This document shows positions 9,019-17,708 of a DNA stretch of 64,000 nt, piece by piece (position 1 is the stretch's first letter; the number at the start of each line of letters is the position of its first letter). A program made the translations under genes and the position numbers. Where the stretch lies: assembly GCF_014645835.1 (NCBI RefSeq), contig NZ_BMMM01000004.1, positions 341,884 to 405,883 of the forward strand, in the 5' to 3' direction. The notes under the pieces were generated by a model, which saw only the letters and a program-made list of their open reading frames with translations, was not told where the DNA came from and searched no databases. The DNA is from Streptomyces albiflavescens (GTDB taxonomy: Bacteria; Actinomycetota; Actinomycetes; Streptomycetales; Streptomycetaceae).

Positions 9019-9774
9019 TCAGTGGGCCACGGCGCGCGCCATGGAACCGCGGCGCGGTTGCATCGGAACACCGCGGGCGGGTTCCGGTGCTGTCCTGACC
9101 CCGGCGCTGGCCGGACGGCCTGCCGGTGCCGGGCTGCGGCGCGGTTGTGCGGCCACACCGTTCTGGACGTCCATGACCGCGTGGGCCACGAGACCGCCCA
9201 TGGGGTCGTGCCTGATCAGGTCCCGCAGCCGGGAGCGGGACGAGCGTCCCTCATTACCCGGGTACAGGTGCTTGCCGAGACCGACCGCATGGGCCAGCGC
9301 GGCGAGCGCCGCGGTCCGCGGGTCCGGCGGGACGCCGGTGCGGATCGCGCTGTCCAGCCGGGACCTGATCTCCCGGCTGATTTCCGTGTCCGTCGCTTGG
9401 TAGCGAGTCGTCGGAAGCACCCCGCACATCTGGCCGGCCACGGCATGCACCATGCCGCACCTCTCCAGATGCGAGAGGTAGGTCTGGCGAAGTCCCAGTC
9501 GGGGTCCGCCAATCCAGTTGACCGCGCGTACGGGTGCTCCGCGCCGGCGAAGCAGTTCCAACGCACAGTCCAGTGTTGGATCTCCAGTCGGCCGTGGGGC
9601 CACCACGGCGATACGATCCCCGTCTGGGGCTATCCGTCCGGCCAGCGCCAGCTCCACTAGCTGTGCTCCGGCCAGACCTAGGTCGAGCGACTGCGGCTGT
9701 GCGGTGGTACCCGTGGTCGGGTCCAACGCCAGCAGCAGAAGCTCCTCCGGAAGTGTTCTGCGGCTCCTGCCCAT
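9019..9774 (-). CDS. GPP34 (GOLPH3-like) family protein
   Basis: A 251-residue protein beginning MGRSRRTLPEELLLLALDP, the GPP34/GOLPH3 signature, with the following all-helical core (GLAGAQLVELALAGRI). Eukaryotic relatives bind phosphatidylinositol-4-phosphate; the many Streptomyces copies are mostly uncharacterised, some linked to membrane or development. The last 50 or so residues are a Pro/Ala/Arg-rich tail. It is divergent from the carboxypeptidase gene across about 235 bases. Confidence 0.85.
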   Translation of the reverse strand: MGRSRRTLPEELLLLALDPTTGTTAQPQSLDLGLAGAQLVELALAGRIAPDGDRIAVVAPRPTGDPTLDCALELLRRRGAPVRAVNWIGGPRLGLRQTYLSHLERCGMVHAVAGQMCGVLPTTRYQATDTEISREIRSRLDSAIRTGVPPDPRTAALAALAHAVGLGKHLYPGNEGRSSRSRLRDLIRHDPMGGLVAHAVMDVQNGVAAQPRRSPAPAGRPASAGVRTAPEPARGVPMQPRRGSMARAVAH

Positions 9775-10009
9775 CCATGCCTCCCCGCGTGGATGAATGA
9801 CAGGGTGACCCCTCTCACATTGGTCTGTCGAGGGTGCGTGACCGGAATGTAGTGGAACCAGTAGGTATGTCGTTCTCGTCTACCGCAGGGGTTAAGCCCT
9901 CACACAGGACACTGGTACATGGTTCGGACAGCGGTGTCCGGGCGGCGGTTGCAGGGTTTGACGGTTCGGTTGGCGCACGGAGGGCGTGTGCCGGATGGAG
10001 GAGGAATCG

Positions 10010-12937
10010 GTGGCGGGCGAGTCCCCCGACAGGTCGAAGCAGCACGAGTCGCCGGCGTCGTCGGCAGAACCGACGCCGGGGACCCCGGCCGCGGTTCCGG
10101 GTCCGGCGCGAGGTGCCGCGTCGTCCTCGACCCCGGCCCCGGCTTCGGCCGACCCCCGTATGGCGGTGGCCCGCGAGCGGGCAGCCACGGTACGGGTGGA
10201 TCAGGCTACGGCGGTGTTCTCCACGAAGGCCTTGACGGCGGCCGAGCGTGGGGACTCCGCCGAGTCCGCCGAGTCCGGCGACAAGGGTTCCCAGGGCGAC
10301 TCCCGACTGCGGGCAGCCGTGGCCGCGTGGGTGGCCGGTGCGGACAGCGACAACTCCCCGGCCGCCGGGGAGTCCAGTCGCGACGAGCGCGACTCCGCCG
10401 CGGGGCGCTCCGCTGACTCAGAGGGCTCCGACGACGCGGGGCGTTCCGCTGACTCAGAGGGCTCCGACGCGGTCGCGGACGACGCCGAACCGACTGATGC
10501 CGTCGAGGGCGACGGCGAGGACGACGGCGCCGCGGCAACGTCCGGCGAGAACTCGCCGCGCGATGCGGCGGACTCCCGCGGGGAGGACTCCGCCGCGGCT
10601 GCCGACGGCGCCGCGGCGACGGCCGGGTCGGGGGCGGAGTCGGAGTCGGCGTCCGCCTCCGAGGCCGACAGCGAATCGGAGGCGTCCGACGACGCGTCAG
10701 CTCCGGACGCTGGAGCGGTCGAGGGCCGGGACTCCGCGGCCGAGAAGGCTTCTGCCGCCGGTGAGGCCGAGACCGCGGCCGGTTCCGCGGTCAAGGACGG
10801 CTCCGCGTCGGCGTCTGCCTCCGCGCCCGCGTCTGCCTCCGCCTCCGCGTCCGACGAGGCTTCTGCCGCCGGTGAGTCGGGGAGTGAGGCCGAGAGCCCG
10901 GCCGGTTCCGCGTCCGACGTCGGCTCCGCGTCCGCGTCTGCCTCCGCGTCTGCCTCCGCCTCCGCGCCCGCGCCCGCGTCCGACGAGGCTTCTGCCGCCG
11001 GTGAGGCCGAGACCACGGCCGGTTCCGGGTCTGCCTCCGCGCCCGCATCCGCGCCCGCATCCGCATCCGCATCCGCCTCCGCCTCCATCTCCGAGGCCGA
11101 CGCCGGGTCTTCGTCCGCGCCCGCCTCCGGTGCCGGGGTCGCGTCCGCGCCCGCCGTCGACTCCGGCTCCGCGTCTGCCTCCGACAGTGCGTCCAAGTCG
11201 AAATCCAAGTCCAAGTCCACGTCCACGTCCGACGACGACGCCTCCGACGAGGACGCAACCCCCGGCCCGAAGGGCGCCTCGGAGGACTCCCCGAAGGCCA
11301 CCTCGACGGACGGCAAGGACTCCACCGCCCCCGAGCCCCCGGTCGATCAGCCCACCGCCATCTTCAAGGCCCCCCGGCCCCCGGCCGTGGACCAGCCCAC
11401 CACGATGCTCAAGTTGGGCGGCGGCACCAAGCCGGCCACGGGAAGGCCCGCGGCCAAGCCCAAGCCCGAGTCCGACGCCGAGCGCACCAGCAAGTTCGTC
11501 GCCCTCAAGCCCCTCGACGAGCCGGCCGCCCCCGCGAAGCCGAAGGCCGCCCCCGTCCCGGGCACCGCTGACAAGCCGACGGCCGCCACCACCGCGCTCC
11601 CGCAGGTCGGGCCCGAGCGCACCACCCAGCAGCCGCTGCCGCCGAAGCCCCCGCTGGATCTGCTGGCCGAGCTGACGAACACGCCGCCGCCCCCGCAGAC
11701 CCCGGTCCGGACGATCGTGCGGCGGGTGAAGATCTGGACCCCGCTGGTCCTGCTGCTCGCGGTGATCTTTGCAGTCGTACAGGCCGTACGGCCGCTCCCG
11801 ACCCCGTCCCTCGCGCTCACCGCCGACGAGACGTACACCTTCGAGGGCGGCAAGCTCGATCTGCCCTGGCCGGGGCAGGGACAGTCGGCGATCGAGGTCG
11901 AGGGCGTCGGCAGCCTCGGCACGGAGGGGAAGCAGACGCCCGCACCCATCGCGAGCGTCGCCAAGATCATGACGGCGTACGTCATCCTTCAGGAGCACCC
12001 GCTGAAGGGGAACGAGAGCGGCGAGAAGATCACCGTCGACCAGCAGGCCGAGGACGAGTCGAAGCTGCCGGACGAGTCGACGGCGGCCATGTCGAAGGGG
12101 CAGCAGTTCACGGAGCGCGAGATGCTCCAGATGCTGATGATCCCGTCCGGCAACAACGCGGCGCGGCTGCTGGCCCGTTGGGACTCCGACAACAAGACCT
12201 TCGTCGGCAAGATGAACGCCGCGGCGAAGAAGCTCGGCATGACGAAGTCGACGTACACGGACCCGAGCGGTCTGCAGAAGACGACGGTGAGCACCGCCAC
12301 CGACCAGCTCGAGCTGGCGAAGGCGGTGATGCAGAACGAGGTGTTCCGCAGCATCGTCTCGATGGCCAGCGCGAAGATCCCCGGCCTCGACAAGCCCATC
12401 TACAACAACAACGACCTGCTGGTGAAGCAGGTCGGCGTGATCGGCCTGAAGACCGGCTCGTCGACGCCCGCGGGCGGCAACCTGGTGTGGGCGGCGACCA
12501 AGACCGTGAACGGCAGGACCGAGACGGTCTACGGCGCGGTGCTCGGGCAGAACGCCGGCACCGGCAAGGTCTGGGACAGCCTCCAGCTGGCACTGACCAA
12601 CAGCCAGAAGCTCATCGACAAGGTCCAGCAGAGCCTGACCTCCGCCACGGTGGTGAAGAAGGGTGACGTCGTCGGCTACGTGGACGACCAGCTCGGCGGC
12701 CGGACGCCCGTCGTCGCCACCAAGAACATGACGGCGGTCGGCTGGCCCGGCCTGGAGACGAAGCTGTCGATCGATGACGAGGACGGCAAAACGGTCCCGC
12801 ACTCCGGCAAGGCCGGCACGGTCGTCGGCCAGCTGACCGTCGGCGACGGCTCCAGCCACGCCGTGACGATCCCCGTCGCGCTCCAGTCGGACCTCGCCGA
12901 GCCGGGCCTCGGCGCCAAGCTGACCCGCGTCAGCTGA
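10010..12937 (+). CDS. D-alanyl-D-alanine carboxypeptidase (S11/PBP5 type) with giant Ser/Ala-rich tail
   Basis: About 975 residues. Residues 1 to about 570 are low-complexity Ser, Ala, Glu and Asp with stretches of simple SASA repeats. A single membrane segment (WTPLVLLLAVIFAVVQAV) follows near residue 576, then an extracellular peptidase domain. That domain has all three penicillin-binding motifs: SVAK (Ser near 649), SGN in MIPSGNNAARL, and KTGS. It should trim the terminal D-Ala of peptidoglycan stem peptides at the outer membrane face, leaving the acidic tail in the cytoplasm. GTG 10010 is favoured because AGGAGG precedes it; ATG 9995 and GTG 9986 are alternatives. Three DQ-A/P-T-x-x-F/L motifs sit in the tail. 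Confidence 0.88.
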   Translation: MAGESPDRSKQHESPASSAEPTPGTPAAVPGPARGAASSSTPAPASADPRMAVARERAATVRVDQATAVFSTKALTAAERGDSAESAESGDKGSQGDSRLRAAVAAWVAGADSDNSPAAGESSRDERDSAAGRSADSEGSDDAGRSADSEGSDAVADDAEPTDAVEGDGEDDGAAATSGENSPRDAADSRGEDSAAAADGAAATAGSGAESESASASEADSESEASDDASAPDAGAVEGRDSAAEKASAAGEAETAAGSAVKDGSASASASAPASASASASDEASAAGESGSEAESPAGSASDVGSASASASASASASAPAPASDEASAAGEAETTAGSGSASAPASAPASASASASASISEADAGSSSAPASGAGVASAPAVDSGSASASDSASKSKSKSKSTSTSDDDASDEDATPGPKGASEDSPKATSTDGKDSTAPEPPVDQPTAIFKAPRPPAVDQPTTMLKLGGGTKPATGRPAAKPKPESDAERTSKFVALKPLDEPAAPAKPKAAPVPGTADKPTAATTALPQVGPERTTQQPLPPKPPLDLLAELTNTPPPPQTPVRTIVRRVKIWTPLVLLLAVIFAVVQAVRPLPTPSLALTADETYTFEGGKLDLPWPGQGQSAIEVEGVGSLGTEGKQTPAPIASVAKIMTAYVILQEHPLKGNESGEKITVDQQAEDESKLPDESTAAMSKGQQFTEREMLQMLMIPSGNNAARLLARWDSDNKTFVGKMNAAAKKLGMTKSTYTDPSGLQKTTVSTATDQLELAKAVMQNEVFRSIVSMASAKIPGLDKPIYNNNDLLVKQVGVIGLKTGSSTPAGGNLVWAATKTVNGRTETVYGAVLGQNAGTGKVWDSLQLALTNSQKLIDKVQQSLTSATVVKKGDVVGYVDDQLGGRTPVVATKNMTAVGWPGLETKLSIDDEDGKTVPHSGKAGTVVGQLTVGDGSSHAVTIPVALQSDLAEPGLGAKLTRVS
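10398..10468. repeat. Direct repeat inside the Ser/Ala-rich tail
   Basis: A unit of about 33 bases encoding GRSADSEGSD is repeated twice in tandem with few changes. It shows that the tail has grown by slippage. Confidence 0.6.
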
Positions 12938-12945
12938 ACGGACGT

Positions 12946-12984
12946 ACGCACCGGTGACGTATTGCAGCACGCACCGGTGACGTA
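12946..12984. promoter_or_regulatory. Two direct repeats, candidate operator pair
   Basis: ACGCACCGGTGACGTA occurs at 12946-12961 and again at 12969-12984, 23 bases apart (about two helical turns). Each holds the palindrome CACCGGTG. They lie 160-200 bases ahead of the downstream membrane-protein gene. Confidence 0.45.
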
Positions 12985-13024
12985 CGCCGGGTACGAAGCG
13001 GCGCACCGCACCCCGTCGACGGAG

Positions 13025-13050
13025 CCCCGCCCGGGCGCTCCCCGGCGGGG
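13025..13050. terminator. GC hairpin after the carboxypeptidase gene
   Basis: CCCCGCC pairs with GGCGGGG around a 12-base loop, between the carboxypeptidase stop and the next start. Confidence 0.4.
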
Positions 13051-13141
13051 TGCGTGCTAGCGTCGCTGAGTGGCCTCGGGGCTGGTCGTGGGCCGCGGCT
13101 CCCGGCGCAGAACGGACAACGGGACACGGGAGAGCCTTGCA

Positions 13142-14977
13142 GTGGCGACAGCGGAGCCGACACACGCCGACGACGCCGATCCGGGCCCAGGGGCAGGCCC
13201 GCGAATACCGCTGCCCGCCCGCACCCCTGACGGAGCGCAGGACGAAGAGTCCACGGCGGAGCGCAGCACCCGCCTGAGCCCTTTCCTGCGCCACCCCGTC
13301 GCCCTCGCCACCGCCCTCTCCGGCGTCCTCCACATCATCTGGTTCTTCACGTTCGCGAACAGCGGTGGGGATCTCGCCGCGCAGGACGCGTGGGCGGAGT
13401 TCGTCGGGCGGCACCCGGACTCGGCGTACAACCTCGCCTGGTACGGCGGGATGCACCCGGTCTCGTACAGCGTGGTGTCGCCGTATTTGATGTCGGTACT
13501 CGGCGTCCGTACGACGATGATGATCGCTGGGACGATCTCGGCGGGCCTGCTGATGATGATCCTGATCCGCAGCCGGGCGGTGAAGAACCCACTGTGGCCC
13601 GCCCTCGCGGGGGTCTTCGCGCTCCTGTGCAACGCCGTCTCGGGCCGGGTGACCTACGGCCTCGGCACGGTGTTCGCGCTCGCCGCGACCGCCGTCGTCT
13701 TCTGCTGGCCCCACCGCTGGCGCTACAAACGCTGGGCGAAGGCCCTGTGCGCGGCACCGCTCGCCGCGCTGGCGACTGCCGCGTCGCCGGTCGCCGGACT
13801 GTTCGTCGGCCTGGTCGCGGTGGCCCTGTTCCTGCAGAAGCGCCGGCCCGGCGCGTACGCGCTCGGGATCGCGCCGGCCGTGGTGGTCGCCGTATCGGCC
13901 TTGCTGTTCCCCTTCTCCGGCACCCAGCCGATGACCTTCTACTCGGTCATCCTGCCTTTCGTGTACTCCGTCCTGGTCTTCGTCCTCGTCCCCGAGGAGT
14001 GGAAGACGGTACGGATCACGGCGGCGGTGTACGGCCTCTCCGTGCTCGGCGTCTGGCTGATCAGTTCGCAGATCGGCACCAACATTTCGCGCCTCGCGAT
14101 GCTGTTCGCGGGCGTCGTGCTGCTGGCGGCCCTGCCCTTCACCGTGCCGAAGTCGCGCAAGTGGTACGCGACCGTCGTCGCCTTCGCCGGATTCGTCGGC
14201 TGGATCGGCTTCAAGGCCGTCGACGACATCGTGCATACGACCCCGGCGGCGTCCTGGGCGCGTGAGCTGGCCCCGCTCGTCAACCAGCTCCAGGTGGTGG
14301 GCGCCGAGAAGGGCCGCGTCGAGGTCGTCCCGGCCCGCTCCCACCGCGAGGCCTCCGCCCTCGCCCCGTACGTCAACCTCGCCCGCGGCTGGAACCGTCA
14401 GGCCGACATGGAGCGCAACCCCCTCTTCTACGACGACACCCTCAACTCCGCGAACTACCACGAATGGCTGCAGCGCTGGGCCGTCCACTACGTGGTGCTG
14501 CCCAAGGGCGAACCGGACGGCGACGGCGGCGAGCGTGAGCGCGAACTGGTCCAGCGGGGGATGCCGTATCTGCGGCAGATCTGGGGCGACGCGAACTGGC
14601 AGCTCTTCGCCGTCACGGACCCGGCGCAGCTCGCCGAGCCCAACGCCGTCGTCGACCGCGCCGAACAGGGCGAGCTGACGCTCGAGGTGAAGAAGGCGGG
14701 CCGCATTCTCATCCGCATCCCGTACTCCCCGTGGCTCAGCATCGTCGACGCCGACGGCAAGAGCGTGAAGCCGCCGCAGGAGACGGAGCGGTCCAAGCAC
14801 CGTGCCGAGGGGACGCCGAAGACGTACGACAACCTCAACGGCTGTCTGATGCCGACGGAGGAGACCGCGGCGGGCGACAAGTGGACGGAACTGCTGGCCC
14901 CGAAGCCGGGCACCTACCGCCTGGCGGCGCCGTACCAGCTCCCCCGGGGAACCCCCTGCCCGGAGGAGCTCCGCTGA
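13142..14977 (+). CDS. Polytopic membrane protein, GT-C-like layout, function unknown
   Basis: About 611 residues from GTG 13142, preceded by a GGGAGAG ribosome site (a GTG at 13070 would add 24 residues). A polar N-terminus of about 60 residues leads into some ten hydrophobic helices (for example HPVALATALSGVLHIIWFF and AGTISAGLLMMIL), and residues about 395-611 form a soluble domain. An acidic loop after the first helix (GGDLAAQDAWAEFVGRHPD) plus a large extracellular C-terminal domain resembles lipid-linked sugar transferases of the GT-C fold. I do not recognise a specific family. Its place beside a cell-wall carboxypeptidase suggests envelope biogenesis. Confidence 0.75.
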   Translation: MATAEPTHADDADPGPGAGPRIPLPARTPDGAQDEESTAERSTRLSPFLRHPVALATALSGVLHIIWFFTFANSGGDLAAQDAWAEFVGRHPDSAYNLAWYGGMHPVSYSVVSPYLMSVLGVRTTMMIAGTISAGLLMMILIRSRAVKNPLWPALAGVFALLCNAVSGRVTYGLGTVFALAATAVVFCWPHRWRYKRWAKALCAAPLAALATAASPVAGLFVGLVAVALFLQKRRPGAYALGIAPAVVVAVSALLFPFSGTQPMTFYSVILPFVYSVLVFVLVPEEWKTVRITAAVYGLSVLGVWLISSQIGTNISRLAMLFAGVVLLAALPFTVPKSRKWYATVVAFAGFVGWIGFKAVDDIVHTTPAASWARELAPLVNQLQVVGAEKGRVEVVPARSHREASALAPYVNLARGWNRQADMERNPLFYDDTLNSANYHEWLQRWAVHYVVLPKGEPDGDGGERERELVQRGMPYLRQIWGDANWQLFAVTDPAQLAEPNAVVDRAEQGELTLEVKKAGRILIRIPYSPWLSIVDADGKSVKPPQETERSKHRAEGTPKTYDNLNGCLMPTEETAAGDKWTELLAPKPGTYRLAAPYQLPRGTPCPEELR

Positions 14978-15009
14978 CCCGTCTGAGCGGCGGCCGGAGC
15001 GTTCTGTCG

Positions 15010-15047
15010 TTCCCGCGGCCCTGAACGGGGCGCGGGGAACTGCGCGA
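15010..15047. repeat. Degenerate copy of the intergenic hairpin repeat
   Basis: GGGGCGCGGGGAACTGCGCG at 15027 matches the right arm of the repeat at 3319. The left arm (TTCCCGCGGCCC) is degraded. Confidence 0.55.
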
Positions 15048-15096
15048 TCTTTTGAGCGGGGGCCTGGGGGCGCAGTCCTCAGTACGGGACGGGCCA

Positions 15097-15130
15097 GGGG
15101 CGGATGGGGAGAAAACGCCCCATCCGCCCC
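15097..15130. terminator. Perfect bidirectional terminator hairpin
   Basis: GGGGCGGATGGGG (15097-15109) pairs perfectly with CCCCATCCGCCCC (15118-15130) around AGAAAACG, between the convergent membrane-protein and MerR genes. Confidence 0.75.
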
Positions 15131-15137
15131 ATCCGAG

Positions 15138-16040
15138 TCACCTCACCGGAAACGCCACATCGCACACCGCGTCCTCCGGCCCCGCCGCGTCCCAGTCCGC
15201 GAAGTACACCTCGCGACAGGGACCGTCGTACGACAGCCCCCGCTCGGCGATCCACGCCTCGACGGCCTCGAAGGCGGCGAGGATCTGGGGGTGGGCGACC
15301 TGCGCCTTGGTGATGCGGGCGTAGGCGAGCCGCTGGGCGGGCTCGACACGGACCTTGGCCCGCCAGGGCAGGCCCTGCTTCTCGGCCCAGGCGCGCGCCG
15401 CATCCGCGTCGGCGACGGGAACGCACGTCTCCGCCGGCCCGTCGCTCTCGGTGCTGACCTCGGCGTAGTAGACGACGAAGGGCGCCCCGGTGATCCCCCC
15501 GCACTGCTGGGCGCCCTCTTCCAGCCGCCCCAGCGAGGCCGGAATCCAGACCGGCAGCTCGTCCGCGAGGGTGTGCCGCGTCTCCGTCAGCACCACCCGC
15601 TCGGGCACGTCCACCGTCTCGACCACGAACTTCCCGTACATCTCGGAACTCCTTCCCGACAGCCGTCCACGGAGGTACTCGGCGAGGGTCCGCTGCGAAG
15701 CGAACCGGGCCTCGGCGTCCGCCCAGTACGCGGCGAGGAGCTCGGCGCCGGCCGGACCCCGCGCCTCGACCACCTCCGCGATCCGCGCGAGCGGCATGTC
15801 GAGCTGGCGCAGCAGCGCGACCAGGCGGGCGCGCTCGACCTGATCGGCGCGGTAGTAGCGGTAGCCGCTGACCTCGTCGACGTGCGCCGGAGCCAGGAGC
15901 CCGAGCCGGTCGTACAGCCGAAGCGCCTTCGGCGAGAGCCGCGCGCGAGCGGCGAACGCCCCGATCGTGAGCAGTTCCCGATCCGCTCCCCGGCCCGCAT
16001 CCGGGCCCGGTCCCTGATGCGCGTGTTCCTGATGCACGAG
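15138..16040 (-). CDS. MerR-family regulator with GyrI-like effector domain
   Basis: About 300 residues. A MerR winged helix-turn-helix starts LLTIGAFAARARLSPKALRLY and contains the family RYYRADQ motif. A dimerisation helix follows and then a GyrI/BmrR-like ligand domain (FVVETVDVPERVVLTETRH, later YDGPCREVYF). Such regulators twist the promoter on binding lipophilic or cationic compounds and usually control a pump or themselves. I favour GTG 16040, which has GGAGG eight bases upstream; GTG 16055 and 16079 are possible. A strong inverted repeat spans the upstream region, implying autoregulation. Confidence 0.85.
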   Translation of the reverse strand, partial: LVHQEHAHQGPGPDAGRGADRELLTIGAFAARARLSPKALRLYDRLGLLAPAHVDEVSGYRYYRADQVERARLVALLRQLDMPLARIAEVVEARGPAGAELLAAYWADAEARFASQRTLAEYLRGRLSGRSSEMYGKFVVETVDVPERVVLTETRHTLADELPVWIPASLGRLEEGAQQCGGITGAPFVVYYAEVSTESDGPAETCVPVADADAARAWAEKQGLPWRAKVRVEPAQRLAYARITKAQVAHPQILAAFEAVEAWIAERGLSYDGPCREVYFADWDAAGPEDAVCDVAFPVR

Positions 16041-16050
16041 CCCATCCTCC

Positions 16051-16077
16051 GTCACCGGGCGCCTTCCGCCCGGTGAC
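16051..16077. promoter_or_regulatory. Inverted repeat upstream of the MerR gene
   Basis: GTCACCGGGCG and CGCCCGGTGAC form 11-bp perfect arms around CCTTC. It is positioned as an autoregulatory operator just before the MerR start codon. Confidence 0.5.
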
Positions 16078-16124
16078 ACAGGACGGTTCCCCTTGCCCCA
16101 GGGGCAAGGTCCATCACGTCGGGT

Positions 16125-16625
16125 TCAGCCGGCGAGCTGCTTCTCCACCGCCGCGACGACCTCGGCGGACTCCGGCTCGGTCTGCGGCGAGAAGCGGCCG
16201 ACGACCGCGCCGTCCCGCCCGATCAGGAACTTCTCGAAGTTCCATCGGATGTCCCCGCTGTGCCCCTCGGCGTCCTCGGTCCCGACCAGTCGCTGGTACA
16301 GCCCGTGCCGCCCGTCCCCGTTCACCTCGACCTTCTCGGTCATCGGGAAGGTCACGCCGTACGTCGCCGAGCAGAACTCGGCGATCTCCTCGGAGGTCCC
16401 GGGCTCCTGCCCCATGAACTGGTTGCAGGGCACCCCGAGCACGGTGAAGCCCTGGGCGGCGTAGCGCTCCTGGAGGCGCTCCAGGCCCGCGTACTGCGGG
16501 GTCAGCCCGCACTTGGAGGCCACGTTCACGATGAGCACGGCCTTGCCCTTGTACTGCCCCAGATCGGCGGAACCACCCTGAAGGGCCCCGATTTCGACGT
16601 CAAGCACAGAGTTGTCAGTAGTCAT
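16125..16625 (-). CDS. Glutathione peroxidase-family peroxidase
   Basis: A 166-residue protein of standard length. It has the peroxidatic Cys motif NVASKCGLTPQY (Cys near 39), the second family motif VLGVPCNQFMGQEPG and the WNFEKFLI motif that completes the Cys-Gln-Trp-Asn tetrad. It reduces hydrogen peroxide or lipid hydroperoxides. Actinobacterial enzymes of this type generally use thioredoxin or mycothiol rather than glutathione. It is a Cys, not selenocysteine, enzyme. Confidence 0.93.
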   Translation of the reverse strand: MTTDNSVLDVEIGALQGGSADLGQYKGKAVLIVNVASKCGLTPQYAGLERLQERYAAQGFTVLGVPCNQFMGQEPGTSEEIAEFCSATYGVTFPMTEKVEVNGDGRHGLYQRLVGTEDAEGHSGDIRWNFEKFLIGRDGAVVGRFSPQTEPESAEVVAAVEKQLAG

Positions 16626-16659
16626 AAGCGGATGCTAACTCCGGTGGATGACATGACCG

Positions 16660-17625
16660 TCAGCCCCGCTGGGCTGTGACGAGCACCTCACCGGCCGCCG
16701 TCCGCGAGTACAGCACCGACCGCCCCGCCCGCCGCCGCTGCACGAGCCGAGCGTCCAGCAGCACCTTCAGATGCCGCCCGACCGAGCCCAGCCCCTGCCC
16801 GGTCACGGCGACCAGCTGGCTGGTGGACATGGGGGAGTCGAGGAGGACGAGGACGCCGGCGCGGGCGGTTCCGAGGAGCGCGCCGAGACTCTCGGGCACC
16901 GCTTCGGCGCGTACGTCGGCCAGTACACCCGCGCACGGGTAGACGACGGCGTACCGGTGGGGCTCCTCCCAGGACACCCAGCCGGCCTTGGGGGTGACGG
17001 GCACGAAGAGGAGCTGCGCTCCGGAGATCTCACGCGGCGGATACTCGTGGAGGTTCACCTGCAGCCGGTTCCCGCCGAGCCACCGTGTCCCCGGCCGCAG
17101 CGCGTCCAGCGCCGCCGCCCAGCCGCCCTGGCTCAACTGCGCCGTACGGGCGACCACATCCGCCTCCAGGATGCGCCGCCGCCGGTCCCAGTACGGCCGT
17201 ACGGCCTCCTCCCATACGTAGGTGAGGAGATCGGCGGCGCGGCCGGGCAGGTCGTCGCGGTCCACGAGCCGGTCGGGCAGCGGGCCGGGGAGGGAGACGG
17301 TGAGCTGGGCGCGCGCGTCGTCCGGTGACGTCTCCCGCACCCGGGCGACCTCGTCCTCGAAGGTCTCGTCGCCGTACGGGGTCGGGGTGAGGAAGTCGGC
17401 GATCCAGGCCCGCCCGAGCCCGGAACGGATGAGCAGCGCGGTGACCGGGTCGGAGGCGAGCCGCTTCCGGTACGCGGGCAGATGGGCCCGCAGCCAGGCC
17501 TGCTCCCCGGGATGCGCTCCCACCCCCGCGTGCAGCACCTTCAGGCTCGCGAAGGTCTCCGCGAGCGGCGACAGCACGAAACGGCTTCCGGCAAGGGTGT
17601 CGGCGTTGACCTGCCACCAGCCCAT
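16660..17625 (-). CDS. ArsR-type winged-helix regulator with large N-terminal domain
   Basis: 321 residues. The DNA-binding domain is at the C-terminus: STSQLVAVTGQGLGSVGRHL then a recognition helix and wing RAGRSVLYSRT. The N-terminal 220 residues (DUF5937-like, starting MGWWQVNADTLAGSRFVLSP) are probably regulatory. The gene is divergent from an MFS transporter with 83 bases between starts, a common Streptomyces pair in which the regulator represses the pump. Confidence 0.82.
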   Translation of the reverse strand: MGWWQVNADTLAGSRFVLSPLAETFASLKVLHAGVGAHPGEQAWLRAHLPAYRKRLASDPVTALLIRSGLGRAWIADFLTPTPYGDETFEDEVARVRETSPDDARAQLTVSLPGPLPDRLVDRDDLPGRAADLLTYVWEEAVRPYWDRRRRILEADVVARTAQLSQGGWAAALDALRPGTRWLGGNRLQVNLHEYPPREISGAQLLFVPVTPKAGWVSWEEPHRYAVVYPCAGVLADVRAEAVPESLGALLGTARAGVLVLLDSPMSTSQLVAVTGQGLGSVGRHLKVLLDARLVQRRRAGRSVLYSRTAAGEVLVTAQRG

Positions 17626-17708
17626 GCGCCGCCCCCTTCCCCTCGTCTTGGTTTCGCCTCCACGCGAAACAATAACGACCGCCTCGCACGGCCCCCGAGA
17701 CTCCGCGC

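Noticed and set aside
10697..14800. A very long minus-strand open frame (over 1300 codons) opposite the carboxypeptidase and membrane-protein genes
   Set aside because: It is an antisense shadow created by high-GC codon bias and low-complexity sequence. Its translation is Arg/Gly/His-rich with no domain, and the opposite strand holds motif-bearing genes.
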